Assembly: GCA_963773585.1 (NCBI GenBank) | Contig: CAVZBR010000012.1 | Span: forward strand, 1-64,000 | Direction: 5' to 3' | Source: CAVXJN01 sp963773585 | GTDB taxonomy: Bacteria; Pseudomonadota; Gammaproteobacteria; JASBUN01 | DNA: 64,000 bases | In this document: piece by piece, positions 17,412 through 26,784 of the stretch | Layout of the letters: each line of letters opens with the position of its first letter | How positions within the stretch are numbered: the stretch's first letter is position 1 | The notes under the pieces: generated by a model | What the model was told of the DNA's origin: nothing | What the model saw: the letters and a program-made list of their open reading frames with translations, nothing else | Database searches by the model: none | Position numbers and translations under genes: made by a program

Positions 17412-18198
17412 GATTCGACCCCATGACAGATGGTGTTGGGTTTCGCAGCAAGCGGGCCAGGGCCCGGTCCCCGCGCGCTTCGGCGATAGCTGCCGGAGTT
17501 CGTCCGGCATGATCGACTATATTGGCATCCGCGCCTAGTCGCAGCAAACGTCGCGCGGAATCGCGGTCGCCGACGATCGCGGCAATGTGCAGCGCCGTAC
17601 TCCCCTGGTCGTTTGCCGCGTCCACATCAAGATCGACGGCTGCGGTCAACGTGGCGACGACGCGGTTGCGCCTTTCGTATATTGCGCGCATGACCGGCGT
17701 CCAACCGTAAATGTCCGGCAGATTGGCGTCAGCGCCTGCGTCGAGCAAGCGTTGTACGACGGCAACATAGCCTTTGGCGCAGGCGATCATCAGCGCTCCC
17801 CAGCCATTCACACCCTGCGCGTCGACGCGCGCACCATGGCGAATCAGTAAATCCGAAACCGTGGCGTGTCCGCCCAAAGCGGCATACATCAAAGCAGTGC
17901 CACCGTTGCCGTTGATCTGATTGACCTCGACTCCACGCGCCAGCAACGCGCGCACCCGCGCGGCATCACCTGCGCGCGACGCGACCATGAGTGGCGTCTT
18001 GCGCGGAGTCGCAACGGGCTTGGGGACGGCGGACGAGCTGGATAGCGTGGAAGCCCGGGTGTTGGCGCCGGACAGGAGTCCAATCAGAACGAGCAAGCAA
18101 CAAATTGACACAAGCCCATGCCGGGCGCCGGTGGAGCAGTGGGCCACCGGGAGTCCTATGGGATTGCTTTGCCAGTGCCAGCTTGGGATTTTCACCAT
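17404..18198 (-). CDS. Secreted ankyrin-repeat protein
   Basis: About 264 residues: a signal peptide or anchor helix (SICCLLVLIGLLSGA) followed by about five ankyrin repeats, recognisable from TPLMVASRAGDAARVRALLA, TALMYAALGGHATVSDLLIR, ALMIACAKGYVAVVQRLLDA, TPVMRAIYERR and TALHIAAIVGDRDSARRLLR. Periplasmic ankyrin proteins often partner with redox enzymes such as catalase; here the stop overlaps the SQR-CBS start, so it may bind that protein. ATG 18198 is preferred over 18255, since the longer version only adds residues before the signal. Confidence 0.75.
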   Translation of the reverse strand: MVKIPSWHWQSNPIGLPVAHCSTGARHGLVSICCLLVLIGLLSGANTRASTLSSSSAVPKPVATPRKTPLMVASRAGDAARVRALLARGVEVNQINGNGGTALMYAALGGHATVSDLLIRHGARVDAQGVNGWGALMIACAKGYVAVVQRLLDAGADANLPDIYGWTPVMRAIYERRNRVVATLTAAVDLDVDAANDQGSTALHIAAIVGDRDSARRLLRLGADANIVDHAGRTPAAIAEARGDRALARLLRNPTPSVMGSNHG

Positions 18199-18261
18199 AC
18201 GACGGGCGGGGCCTCGATCAAATTGCGAGCGTCCGGCACCCCACGGGGCACACATCGGAAT

Positions 18262-18798
18262 TCAGCTAGCGCTGCCACCGATCACGCCGCAGGCCACCCG
18301 GGAACCGCCGCCGCCCAATGGCTTCGGCTGATCGGAGTAATTGTCGCCGTCAGCGTGAATCATCAACGCATGGTGGCTTACATCCAAGGTTTTGAGGTGC
18401 GGCGCGAATACCGGCAGATTCGCCTTGCCCTCCGAATTCACCAGCAATACGGGCAGATCGCCGAGATGGCCATCGCCCACAGGCCCTTCGTGCTTGCCGG
18501 TGTCGCCCGGGTCGAAGTGGCCGCCTGCGGCCAGCCCGGGAACCTGTTTGCCGTCCTTGGTGGCAGCGCCGCAGTCCGCCTTTGCATGGACGTGGAAACC
18601 GTGCGCACCCGGCTGCAAGTCCGACAGATCCGGAATCAGCATCAAACCATATTCCGTATCTTTGAGTGTGACGGAGCCGATGGCCTCACCGACACCCTGG
18701 GGCTCGAGTTTGTGCATCTGCACGGTCAGCTCGGCGCCTGCTGCGCTCCCGGCAGCGAATGCCAGCGGTAACGCCCAAATCGACTTTAAATGCTTCAT
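18262..18798 (-). CDS. sodC: Cu/Zn superoxide dismutase
   Basis: A 178-residue periplasmic enzyme that dismutates superoxide. A signal peptide ends at about residue 22 (SAAGA). Metal motifs are complete: HGFHVHAKADC, HEGPVGDGHLGDLP, and HALMIHADGDNYSDQP, with the two cysteines (HAKADC and SRVACGV) for the structural disulfide and the arginine of GGGGSRVACG at the active-site entrance. It lies 64 bases upstream of the ankyrin gene and 44 bases after the formate dehydrogenase gamma gene. Confidence 0.95.
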   Translation of the reverse strand: MKHLKSIWALPLAFAAGSAAGAELTVQMHKLEPQGVGEAIGSVTLKDTEYGLMLIPDLSDLQPGAHGFHVHAKADCGAATKDGKQVPGLAAGGHFDPGDTGKHEGPVGDGHLGDLPVLLVNSEGKANLPVFAPHLKTLDVSHHALMIHADGDNYSDQPKPLGGGGSRVACGVIGGSAS

Positions 18799-18841
18799 AC
18801 GAACCCTGTTGCGCGGATGGGCGCCAGGTCTCGAGTCTAGC

Positions 18842-19939
18842 TCAGTGTGGGGAAGCAGTGCCGGGCCGCGTGGAAGCCTGCTCGCCGGATTCGCCCGGCC
18901 TTGAAGGCACGCGGCCGCTCTTGACCTCTTCATACCAGACGCTGTGATGCTCGCGCATCCACTCTTCGTCCACATAACCTTTGCTCATTCCTTGGAAGGA
19001 GCCCTTCAGCCCCAGCGTCCCGAGGTAAATATGTCCGAACGAAATCGCGATCCACAGGATTGCCAGCGTCGCATGGATCACATTGGCCAGTTGCATGGTG
19101 CCGCGGTCCTGACCGAAGTTGGGGAAGTCGAGGACCAACCCCGAGATGCATACCCCGATCAGGCCGAAGACAACGATAAACCAATACCAAAGTTTCTCGC
19201 CCGCGTTGGTGCGCCCGGCAGGCGGATGTTCACCCTTTTTGAACATGCCGCCGGCGCGTTTCAACCACTCCCAGTCGTAGGACTTGAACAGGTTGTAGCG
19301 CATCCACACGATCACCTCGGCGATGATGCCCACCATGAACAGGGGCCCAAGAAAGTTGTGCAGATTGATCGAGATTTCGGCCCAGATGGAAAAGCCGGCA
19401 AGCCCAAACAGCGGCACCAGTACTGCGCGCCCGAACAACATGCTCAATCCGGTGATCGCCATCAGAATGAACATGACCGCTGTGTACCAGTGCATCAGTC
19501 GTTCACCGGCTGTCCAACGCAACATCAGTTTGCCCGACGGGGGCCGGTTCAAGTCCTTGGAACCAAAGATCAGAAAATAAATAACGATCGCCAGCAGCAC
19601 GCCCGCCAACACCCATGGCGCGATCACGGAGACGGGGCCATTGCGGGTCTCGCGCCAGATCTGACCGGTATTCTGGATCAGGCTGTCAGTTGTATACGGT
19701 CCGCTTGCGGCCGTGTAACCCTGGGTCCCCTCACGCACAGCGCGCCAGTAGTTGGCATGCGGGTTTGTGCCAGGCTGGTTCACTTCCTGCTGTTCCGCGG
19801 CCTGCGCGTCTCTGATCGCGATATAAACGTAGCCGCTCAGCGGCAACACCATACTGCCGGCCAGAACGATCAGCAAACTCCATAGCATGATTTTGGCGTG
19901 GCGCTTGCGCGACATCTTCGTGCCCTCGGGCTTGGCCAT
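18842..19939 (-). CDS. fdhC: Formate dehydrogenase gamma subunit (cytochrome b556)
   Basis: A 365-residue membrane cytochrome b that takes electrons from the beta subunit and reduces quinone. It has an extra N-terminal helix and about 80 periplasmic-type residues, then four helices of the FdnI/cytochrome b561 type with heme histidines in GERLMHWYTA, SINLHNFLGP and NVIHATLAIL, and the C-terminal GHIYLGTLG. ATG 19939 is preceded by a GAGGAC site. The N-terminal extension is common in larger non-enteric FDH gamma subunits. It is the last gene of the FDH operon. Confidence 0.9.
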   Translation of the reverse strand: MAKPEGTKMSRKRHAKIMLWSLLIVLAGSMVLPLSGYVYIAIRDAQAAEQQEVNQPGTNPHANYWRAVREGTQGYTAASGPYTTDSLIQNTGQIWRETRNGPVSVIAPWVLAGVLLAIVIYFLIFGSKDLNRPPSGKLMLRWTAGERLMHWYTAVMFILMAITGLSMLFGRAVLVPLFGLAGFSIWAEISINLHNFLGPLFMVGIIAEVIVWMRYNLFKSYDWEWLKRAGGMFKKGEHPPAGRTNAGEKLWYWFIVVFGLIGVCISGLVLDFPNFGQDRGTMQLANVIHATLAILWIAISFGHIYLGTLGLKGSFQGMSKGYVDEEWMREHHSVWYEEVKSGRVPSRPGESGEQASTRPGTASPH

Positions 19940-19961
19940 GGAAACGTCCTCCGTCGCCGCG

Positions 19962-20147
19962 TTAGCGGTCGGTTTGCGTGTATTCCAATCGGTGACGCAG
20001 TTGAGCGTCCGGCGCATTGGTGTCGAAGTGCTTGTGTTTGTACTGGGGTGCGTAATCGGTCCAGGGTTCCTCGATGTGCTGGCATGCAGATAACACGGAA
20101 ACGCACAAACCGAGCACACCGATTCGAAGGATCATTGCCAGCTTCAT
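19962..20147 (-). CDS. Small lipoprotein of the FDH operon (second copy)
   Basis: A 61-residue predicted lipoprotein with a hydrophobic leader and lipobox LSAC (cysteine near residue 22). The mature part is about 40 residues, hydrophilic, ending QLRHRLEYTQTDR. The tail pattern QLxxRxxxxQTDR is shared with the lipoprotein encoded at 20192-20392. It lies between the beta and gamma subunit genes, 23 bases before gamma. No family recognised. Confidence 0.7.
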   Translation of the reverse strand: MKLAMILRIGVLGLCVSVLSACQHIEEPWTDYAPQYKHKHFDTNAPDAQLRHRLEYTQTDR

Positions 20148-20191
20148 TCCATCAAGCTCCTCATTGCCGGAAAGGACAACGACCGCCGCTC

Positions 20192-20392
20192 TCAGCGGTC
20201 GGTTTGCCCCATCTGGAACCGATCCACCAGTTGCTCCTGGTGTTTGTCCGACTGCAACTTGTCCAACAATGGGTCGGATTTGCCCTTGTAGACCCCCGGC
20301 TCGTACATCGTCACGTCTGGGGATTCATAACAACCACCCAAAACCGCGACCACCGGCACGCAGAGCAACAAAAGTGTGACGCGTTTGATCAT
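20192..20392 (-). CDS. Small lipoprotein of the FDH operon (first copy)
   Basis: A 66-residue predicted lipoprotein: leader, lipobox LGGC (cysteine near residue 21), and about 45 mature residues ending QLVDRFQMGQTDR. The tail matches its downstream neighbour, and the two genes share the 13-base string AGCGGTCGGTTTG at their ends (about 19964 and 20194 on the plus strand). Probably a duplicated pair attached to the periplasmic face of the FDH complex; this is inference. No family recognised. Confidence 0.7.
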   Translation of the reverse strand: MIKRVTLLLLCVPVVAVLGGCYESPDVTMYEPGVYKGKSDPLLDKLQSDKHQEQLVDRFQMGQTDR

Positions 20393-20428
20393 TTCGGCCT
20401 CCGGCTTACCGTCATGCCAATCATGCGC

Positions 20429-21022
20429 CTAGGACCTGCTTGCCGGATAAGCTGTTTCCCAGCCCCAGGTCTTAGGCCGTCCGCCGCGTTTGATGACTCG
20501 CTTGCGGTAGATATCGGCGACTACGTTACCGTCCCCGGCCAATAGCGCCTTGGTGGAACACATTTCCGCGCACAGGGGGAGCTTACCGTCCGCGATGCGG
20601 TTGGAGCCGTACTTCTCGTATTCAGCGTCAGAATTGTCCGGTAGCGGACCGCCCGCGCAGAACGTGCACTTGTCCATTTTGCCGCGGACGCCGAAGGCCG
20701 CCTTTTGCGGATATTGCGGCGCGCCGAACGGGCAGGCGTAGAAGCAATAACCGCAGCCGATACACAGATCCTTGTCATGAAGCACGATTCCGTCGGCCGT
20801 GGTGTAGAAGCAATCCACCGGGCACACTGCAGCGCACGGCGCATCGGTACAGTGCATACACGCAACTGAAATCGATTTTTCGCCAGGCTGGCCGTCCTGC
20901 AACGTAATCACCCGCCGACGATTGACACCCCACGGGACGTCGTTTTCGTTCTTACAGGCGACTACACAAGAATTGCACTCGATGCAGCGCTCCGCGTCAC
21001 AAAGAAATTTCATTCGTGCCAT
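20429..21022 (-). CDS. fdhB: Formate dehydrogenase beta subunit, four [4Fe-4S] clusters
   Basis: A 197-residue ferredoxin-type subunit that passes electrons from the catalytic subunit to the cytochrome b. Cysteine groups: CIECNSCVVACKNEN, CMHCTDAPCAAVCPVDC, CIGCGYCFYACPFGAP, and CTFC ... CAEMCSTKAL, matching the DMSO-reductase-type electron transfer subunit pattern. It lacks the C-terminal membrane anchor helix of E. coli FdnH, so it would dock on the gamma subunit otherwise. Starts 16 bases after the alpha gene. Confidence 0.92.
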   Translation of the reverse strand: MARMKFLCDAERCIECNSCVVACKNENDVPWGVNRRRVITLQDGQPGEKSISVACMHCTDAPCAAVCPVDCFYTTADGIVLHDKDLCIGCGYCFYACPFGAPQYPQKAAFGVRGKMDKCTFCAGGPLPDNSDAEYEKYGSNRIADGKLPLCAEMCSTKALLAGDGNVVADIYRKRVIKRGGRPKTWGWETAYPASRS

Positions 21023-21037
21023 GGTCAGTCACTCCTC

Positions 21038-23950
21038 TCAAGCGGGCCGTATCTGGCACAGCGTGGCTTTGGTCTCCTGCATCTGAGTGACCGAGTCGTA
21101 GCCGTAGGTGGTGGCCGTATTGCACGCCTCGCCGCGTACATAAGGCGCAGTGCCCTCGGGATACTTCGGCTTCAGATCTTCACCCTGGAACCAACCGCCG
21201 AAATGGAACGGCGTCCAGATCACCCCCCGCCCTACTCGCGGTGTCACCATGGCCATCACCAGGATCTTGCCGCCTTCGGGGGACTCGATCCAGACCATTT
21301 GCCCGTCGGTGACGCTGCGATCGTTGGCGTCGGCCGGGTTGATTTCGACGAACATGTTTTGCTGCAACTCCGCCAGCCACTTGTTCGAGCGGGTTTCCTC
21401 GCCGCCGCCTTCGTACTCCACCAAGCGGCCGCTGGTGAACACAAGCGGGAATTGTTTGGAGTAATCCTTCGCCTGAATCGTGGCGTACAGCGTGGGCAGG
21501 CGCCAGAACGACTTGCGGTCATCGTAGGTCGGCCACTTCTCCACCAGGTCATAACGCGGCGTGTACAACGGTTCGCGGTGTACCGGGATCGGATCCGGAA
21601 ACTGCCACACTTCGGCACGTGCCTTGGCGTTGCCGAACGGTGCGCACCCGTGTTTGATCGCGACCCGTTGAATACCGCCCGAGAGATCGGTCTTCCAGTT
21701 CTTGCCTTCTGCCGCCTTCTTCTCGTCGTCTGTTAGGTCGTTCCACCAGCCCAGCTGCTTCAGCATGTCAGCGGTGAATTCCGGATAACCGTCTTTAATT
21801 TCCGAGCCGACGCTGTAGACGCCTTCGGCCAACAGGGTCTGCCCGTCATGTTCGACACCGAAGCGTGCCCGGAAGGTAAGACCGCCGTCGGCGACCGGTT
21901 TGCTGGGGTCATACAACACCGGCGTGCCGGGATGTTTCATTTCCGGTGTCCCCCAACAGGGCCACGGCAGTCCGTAATACTCGCCATCGCACGGGCCGCC
22001 TTCGGCCCGCAGCGTCGTGGTGTTGAAGGTATGCTTGTTCTGCATCTGCAGTTTCAAACGCTCCGGGCTCTGCCCGGTATATCCGATGGTCCAGGTTCCG
22101 CGGTTAATTTCCCGCAGGGTGTCCTCGAGGCTCGGCATACTGTTTTCGACTTTGATGTGTTTGAACATCTCGTCGGCAAAGCCGAGCTTCTTCGCCAGCA
22201 GGTACAGAATTTCTGCATCCGGCTTCGATTCGAATACCGGCTCGACCACTTTTTCGCGCCACTGCAGCGAGCGGTTGGACGCAGTCACCGAACCGTCCTG
22301 TTCGAACTGGGTGCAGGTCGGCAGCAGATACACGCCGTCCTTTCGATCGCTCATGACCGAGAGCACGGTGGGGTACGGGTCGGAAACCACGACCATTTCC
22401 AGCTTCGGACTTTCCAGTGCCTTCTTCATCTCCACGCCGCGGGTCTGGCTGTTGACCGCATGACCCTGGAACAGAATGGCGCGCACGTTGTCCTTTTGCG
22501 CCAGATTCTCCTTGTCCTCGAGAATGCCGTCGATCCAGCGCGACACCGGCATGCCGGGGATGTTCATGCTGTAGGCCATCTTGCCGCCGCCGGAATCGTA
22601 TTGCTTCGAAGTATCGAAGCGATTCTTGAGCCATTCGTAATCCACATCCCAGACCTTGGCCCAGTGCTTCCACGCGCCTTCCGAGAGGCCGTAATAGGCC
22701 GGCAGCGTGTGGCAATTAGGGCCGACGTCTGTGGCACCCTGGACATTGTCATGGCCGCGGAAGATATTGGCGCCGCCGCCGGAAACACCGATGTTGCCGA
22801 GCGCCAGCTGGAAGACGCAATAGGCACGTGTGTTGTTATTCCCGATGTGGTGCTGAGTGCCGCCCATGCACCAGACCAGGGTGCCCGGGCGGTTCTCGGC
22901 CATGCTCTTGGCGGCCTGGAACATCTCCTCCTCGGGCACGCCGGCGACATCTTCGACGGTGCGCGGATCCCACTTGTTCACTTCTTCGCGCACCTTGTCC
23001 ATACCGTACACCCGCTGGCGGATGTACTCCTTGTCTTCCCAGCCGTTTTGGAAGATGTGCCACAGCAGCCCCCAGACAAAGGGCACATCGGTTCCAGGAC
23101 GGATGCGGATATGCTGGTCGGCGTGGGCCGCGGTGCGGGTAAACCGTGGATCAACCACGATCATCTTGGCGCCGTTTTCCTTGGCCCTCAGGATGTGCTG
23201 CATGGCGACAGGGTGCGCCTCGGCAGCGTTGCTGCCGATAAAAATCATCGCCTTGCAGTTGTGCATATCGTTGTAGGAGTTAGTCATGGCGCCATAGCCC
23301 CAGGTGTTGGCTACGCCGGCGACCGTGGTGGAATGACAGATGCGCGCTTGATGGTCGACGTTGTTGGAACCCCAGAAAGCCGCCCACTTACGCTGCAGGT
23401 AAGAACCTTCGTTACTGGCTTTAGAAGAACCCGCCCACCATAGCGAATCCGGACCCGACTCCTCGCGGATCTTGAGCAGCTTATCGCCGACCTCGTTGAT
23501 CGCTTGATCCCAGCTGATGCGTTTCCATTTCCCACTTTCGAGCTTCATCGGGTACTTCACCCGTTTGTCGCCGGAAGCATGCTCGCGCACCGATGCGCCC
23601 TTGGCGCAGTGCGCACCCAGGTTGAATGGCGATGCGAAGTCCGGTTCCTGGCCCACCCAGACGCCGTTCTGGATTTCTGCGATCACACCACAACCTACCG
23701 AGCAATGGGTACAAACGCTGCGGTGAACCTGCGTCTCGATGCCCTGCTTCGGATGTCCCATCTCCGCGTCTGCGGCGCGGGCTTTGCGCATCAACGTCAA
23801 CGGCAGCCCGGAGGCCAGCGCCGAGGCGCCCATCATCAGTCCGGAGCGCCGCAGAAAGGTACGCCGGTCGATACCATCGCCGCCCATGCCGACTCCCGGT
23901 CCCGCGCCGGTTGCGCGGCCCTCTTGATCGCGTTTGCGGATAAGCTTCAT
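21038..23950 (-). CDS. fdhA: Formate dehydrogenase alpha subunit (Mo/W-bisPGD, cysteine form)
   Basis: A 970-residue catalytic subunit oxidising formate to CO2. A Tat leader is present (DRRTFLRRSG, 28-37). The [4Fe-4S] motif is C80-x2-C83-x3-C87-x27-C115. The metal ligand is C205 in ARICHSTTVAG, followed by H206, so this is a cysteine rather than selenocysteine enzyme; no in-frame UGA occurs. The C-terminal half carries the molybdopterin dinucleotide-binding domain (FTSGRLVEYEGGGEETRSN, about 830-850). The Tat leader predicts a periplasmic enzyme facing the quinone-linked gamma subunit. Length and order (alpha, beta, gamma) fit the FdnGHI group. Confidence 0.95.
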   Translation of the reverse strand: MKLIRKRDQEGRATGAGPGVGMGGDGIDRRTFLRRSGLMMGASALASGLPLTLMRKARAADAEMGHPKQGIETQVHRSVCTHCSVGCGVIAEIQNGVWVGQEPDFASPFNLGAHCAKGASVREHASGDKRVKYPMKLESGKWKRISWDQAINEVGDKLLKIREESGPDSLWWAGSSKASNEGSYLQRKWAAFWGSNNVDHQARICHSTTVAGVANTWGYGAMTNSYNDMHNCKAMIFIGSNAAEAHPVAMQHILRAKENGAKMIVVDPRFTRTAAHADQHIRIRPGTDVPFVWGLLWHIFQNGWEDKEYIRQRVYGMDKVREEVNKWDPRTVEDVAGVPEEEMFQAAKSMAENRPGTLVWCMGGTQHHIGNNNTRAYCVFQLALGNIGVSGGGANIFRGHDNVQGATDVGPNCHTLPAYYGLSEGAWKHWAKVWDVDYEWLKNRFDTSKQYDSGGGKMAYSMNIPGMPVSRWIDGILEDKENLAQKDNVRAILFQGHAVNSQTRGVEMKKALESPKLEMVVVSDPYPTVLSVMSDRKDGVYLLPTCTQFEQDGSVTASNRSLQWREKVVEPVFESKPDAEILYLLAKKLGFADEMFKHIKVENSMPSLEDTLREINRGTWTIGYTGQSPERLKLQMQNKHTFNTTTLRAEGGPCDGEYYGLPWPCWGTPEMKHPGTPVLYDPSKPVADGGLTFRARFGVEHDGQTLLAEGVYSVGSEIKDGYPEFTADMLKQLGWWNDLTDDEKKAAEGKNWKTDLSGGIQRVAIKHGCAPFGNAKARAEVWQFPDPIPVHREPLYTPRYDLVEKWPTYDDRKSFWRLPTLYATIQAKDYSKQFPLVFTSGRLVEYEGGGEETRSNKWLAELQQNMFVEINPADANDRSVTDGQMVWIESPEGGKILVMAMVTPRVGRGVIWTPFHFGGWFQGEDLKPKYPEGTAPYVRGEACNTATTYGYDSVTQMQETKATLCQIRPA

Positions 23951-23992
23951 CGCTGGATCTCCCCGTGCATCTTCAATTAGGCGGCAGGGTTC

Positions 23993-24214
23993 CTAGAACC
24001 GCGCCTTGTCGTAATAGGACGCAATGTGCGCCGTGACGTGGTACCCCTGGTCCGGCTGCGGGGCTGCGTCCGCCTTTGGCGGCGCCGTTTCGGGTTCGGC
24101 GTCCACCATGGCTTCGCGCCCCACCGCGATCAGCACGGTAGTGCCGCCCACCGCCATCACGCCTTTGAGAAATCGGCGCCGTCCTTGCCCAGCTTTGTCG
24201 GTTGGTGCTGTCAT
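23993..24214 (-). CDS. Formate dehydrogenase region Tat-target small protein
   Basis: A 73-residue protein with a Tat signal (GRRRFLKGVMAVGGTTVLIA) and a short mature part ending YHVTAHIASYYDKARF. It matches the small FDH-region Tat target family (TIGR02811, named from memory), almost always found directly before fdhA. GGAGGAG at 24221-24227 fixes ATG 24214 rather than the ATG at 24238. Its role is unknown; an assembly or stabilising subunit is likely. Confidence 0.8.
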   Translation of the reverse strand: MTAPTDKAGQGRRRFLKGVMAVGGTTVLIAVGREAMVDAEPETAPPKADAAPQPDQGYHVTAHIASYYDKARF

Positions 24215-24234
24215 CGATAACTCCTCCGCGCGGT

Positions 24235-24894
24235 TCAACTCCGCACATCCAAGTAACGGGATTCAAGTTCAATAAACGCTTCTCCGAGCCGGCCCACGGT
24301 CGAATAAAAGCACGCGCAGCGGGCTTGCTGTAGATCGCGAAAAAACAGTCCCATCCAGGTGGCGATATGATCCTGAAAGAATTTTCGTTGCCATTGGCGG
24401 GAAATCTCCTCCGGGGCACGGATGACTTCGTGCATGGCCTCGCACAGCGCTGCGGCATGGTCCTCGGGTTCGGAAACGCCCTCCTGGCGCTCGATTCCCA
24501 GGTAGCGCAGGTCCTGGCGCAAATACGCCAGCGGGCGGTCCATCAGGAATCCGGTCAGATACCACGAGGCATAGGGCACCAATTCGCCTCTACCGATGCC
24601 GATGAACAGATCGTGATATTCATCATCCAACCGCTCGGGCTCGGAATTACGGGCCGCCAAACGTACCAACTGCCAGGCTTCTGCCAACGGCACTGCGTCC
24701 CGTCCGAGCGCGCCGTCGTCGGCGATCCCAGCCTGCTTGACGACTTCCAGCACATCCGCGTTCGGGGGTGCCGCCAACAACGCCGCGAGAAAGCGGTAGG
24801 TGTCGGCACGCAATTCGTCGATCGGATCCAAACCGCCTGCGAGAGGCTCCGGCGCCCGCGGCGCAGATACACTGATTTCAGGAATGGAAGCCAT
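24235..24894 (-). CDS. TorD-family chaperone for formate dehydrogenase
   Basis: About 219 residues, mostly helical. Features of the TorD/DmsD family: LDDEYHDLFIGIGRGELVPYASWYLTG, the conserved E-x-x-x-x-Y-x-x-L-F and P-Y-x-S-x-Y region, and FFQDHIATWMGLFFRDL near the C-terminus (family motif H-x-x-x-W). These chaperones hold the Tat leader of molybdoenzymes during cofactor insertion. It is 20 bases before the Tat-target gene. ATG 24894 is preferred over 24915. Confidence 0.85.
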   Translation of the reverse strand: MASIPEISVSAPRAPEPLAGGLDPIDELRADTYRFLAALLAAPPNADVLEVVKQAGIADDGALGRDAVPLAEAWQLVRLAARNSEPERLDDEYHDLFIGIGRGELVPYASWYLTGFLMDRPLAYLRQDLRYLGIERQEGVSEPEDHAAALCEAMHEVIRAPEEISRQWQRKFFQDHIATWMGLFFRDLQQARCACFYSTVGRLGEAFIELESRYLDVRS

Positions 24895-25050
24895 AGCTAT
24901 AGCGCCTAGTAGCAAGTCTTATGCCCGCATGTGGGGCAACAGGAACCGAACAACGGCACGATTCGCCGAACGTTGCCGCGGAGCGTGCGGCGCAATTCGG
25001 CCAAGTTGGACAAAATGTCTCATTTGCCGGTCCCACCGGGACAATCTTGC

Positions 25051-26751
25051 TCACCCGAGCCTCGGGCCCGGTTTGTCGGTCACGCTCGGGGCGTTCGGGT
25101 CCGTGAACATATCGATGACCCGGCACTGCTCGCACATTTGCAGGCGGCGCATGGCCACCTCATCCTGGAACATCCAATGTCCGGCAAGCTTTGCGGTCAT
25201 GCGTTTCATTATCGCCTGGGTGGCAAACGGCTTGCCGCAATTGATGCAGCAAAACGGATCCTCCTGATGCAGGACGCGCTGCTGGCGATAGGTGTCAGGT
25301 TCGTAGGCCATGCGCGGCACCAGCCGTATTGCATCTTCAGGGCAGGCCGCGTGACACAAACCGCACTGGACGCAATTGCCTTCCACGAACCGCAGTTGCG
25401 GGCGGTCGTTTCCGTCGTACAACGCCGAAGCGGGACAGACCGAGACACACGCCATACACAAGGTGCATGCGTTTGCATCCACTTCGATGGCGCCGAACGG
25501 TGCGCCGTCCGGTAGTTCCGCGATGGCTTGCGGGTCCGGCGCACAGCCGTACAAATGATCCACCGCCATGTGCAGTGCGGCGCGCTTGCGGGCAAGCGCG
25601 GCGAATGACGCCGGCGGGAGCGAGACCTGGTCAGCGGCACTGTTGAGCATGGCCGCCGCCGCTTCCCCTTCCCTTTCGGCGACCACGAGCTGCAACAACG
25701 AACGGGGATACCCGAGTCCGTCCAGGATGCCGCCCGCATAGCTGAGTTGCAGGGACAATTCCCGCAACACGGAACACGGCACGCTCGGCGTCGCCAACAA
25801 TGCGACTCGACGCGCCCCGTACGCGATGGCGGACAACCATACTTCCATCCCGACGGAACCGATTTCCTCCACCTGAAACGGCAATACGCTTTCCGGAATG
25901 CGATCGCGCAGCCGTGCGAACGCCTCGCTGCCCGCGCTTGCATCCATGAACAGCACTTGCGGGTCCTTGCCACCGCGTTCGCGGTACTCGCGCAGGGTCG
26001 CACGTAGAGCGTCGATGACCTGGTCCGCGGGCGGGTAACTGTAGGTGATTGCGCCGCTCGGACACGCAGTCGCGCAACTCCCGCCGCCCTGGCAGAGGTA
26101 GGGGTCGACTTCGATTCGCTCTTTGAGAGACGTGATGGCTTGGGTCGGGCAGGCATCAATGCAGCGATGACACCCCTCCAGCCCGCTGCGACCGTGGGCG
26201 CAAATCGCCGGGTCGTACTGAAAAAAGCGCGGCTTCTCGAATTCACCCACCAGCTCGGGCAGCTCCGCCAATACCCGCTGCAAATCTTCCTCTGTGCGCG
26301 GTGCGAAATACCCAAGCGGCGGCATTTCGCTGCTGATCGCCGGACGACCGCCCAGATCCAGCACCAGATCGAAATACGCGGGTGCGTTTGGACATAGATG
26401 GGCCGGGTTGAACTCGCGACCGTCCACCTGCACGGTGGCGGAAAATTGCCCGAGGTGGCCATGTAAGTGCTGCAAGCGGCCATACACCATCGTGACATTT
26501 GCGTTTCGTGGTGGCTCCGCGGCTGCGGATTGCGCCAGTATGACGCAGTGCAAACGTTCGCCGAGCTGCTGGGCGCCAGCGATGGCGCGCTCCGGATTGC
26601 CGACCAGCAGTAGATTGCCGCGGGAACGGTAATCGACTGTGGTCACATTTTCCGGATGCAATGCTGCATGCGCGCATAGCGCGTGCATACGGGCGCGCCC
26701 GTCAGCCGTGTGTTGCGGTAATTCGTCAATGAAAGATGTATCCGTGGACAT
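25051..26751 (-). CDS. FDH-associated 4Fe-4S polyferredoxin-like protein
   Basis: A 566-residue cytoplasmic protein. Residues about 185-245 carry two clusters (CHRCIDACP, CQGGGSCATACP) and residues about 430-490 carry two more (CTLCMACVSVCP, CVQCGLCHAACP). The C-terminus adds CCINCGKPF and CEQC, which look like metal-binding knuckles. A middle region (about 255-420) has no motif I recognise. Similar proteins accompany DUF3305/DUF3306 and TorD genes in FDH operons of many proteobacteria; a role in electron supply or cofactor maturation is plausible, not shown. AGGAC before ATG 26751 fixes the start. Confidence 0.8.
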   Translation of the reverse strand: MSTDTSFIDELPQHTADGRARMHALCAHAALHPENVTTVDYRSRGNLLLVGNPERAIAGAQQLGERLHCVILAQSAAAEPPRNANVTMVYGRLQHLHGHLGQFSATVQVDGREFNPAHLCPNAPAYFDLVLDLGGRPAISSEMPPLGYFAPRTEEDLQRVLAELPELVGEFEKPRFFQYDPAICAHGRSGLEGCHRCIDACPTQAITSLKERIEVDPYLCQGGGSCATACPSGAITYSYPPADQVIDALRATLREYRERGGKDPQVLFMDASAGSEAFARLRDRIPESVLPFQVEEIGSVGMEVWLSAIAYGARRVALLATPSVPCSVLRELSLQLSYAGGILDGLGYPRSLLQLVVAEREGEAAAAMLNSAADQVSLPPASFAALARKRAALHMAVDHLYGCAPDPQAIAELPDGAPFGAIEVDANACTLCMACVSVCPASALYDGNDRPQLRFVEGNCVQCGLCHAACPEDAIRLVPRMAYEPDTYRQQRVLHQEDPFCCINCGKPFATQAIMKRMTAKLAGHWMFQDEVAMRRLQMCEQCRVIDMFTDPNAPSVTDKPGPRLG

Positions 26752-26784
26752 GTGTCCTCCCACGAACGCAGCGCGATCGTGTGG

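Noticed and set aside
23300..23360. Possible selenocysteine site in FdhA
   Set aside because: The metal-ligand codon encodes cysteine (C205) and no in-frame TGA is present, so no SECIS is needed.
21848..23443. 531-codon open frame on the plus strand
   Set aside because: It lies opposite the formate dehydrogenase alpha gene, whose motifs are complete; the translation is a His/Arg-rich antisense shadow typical of GC-rich DNA.
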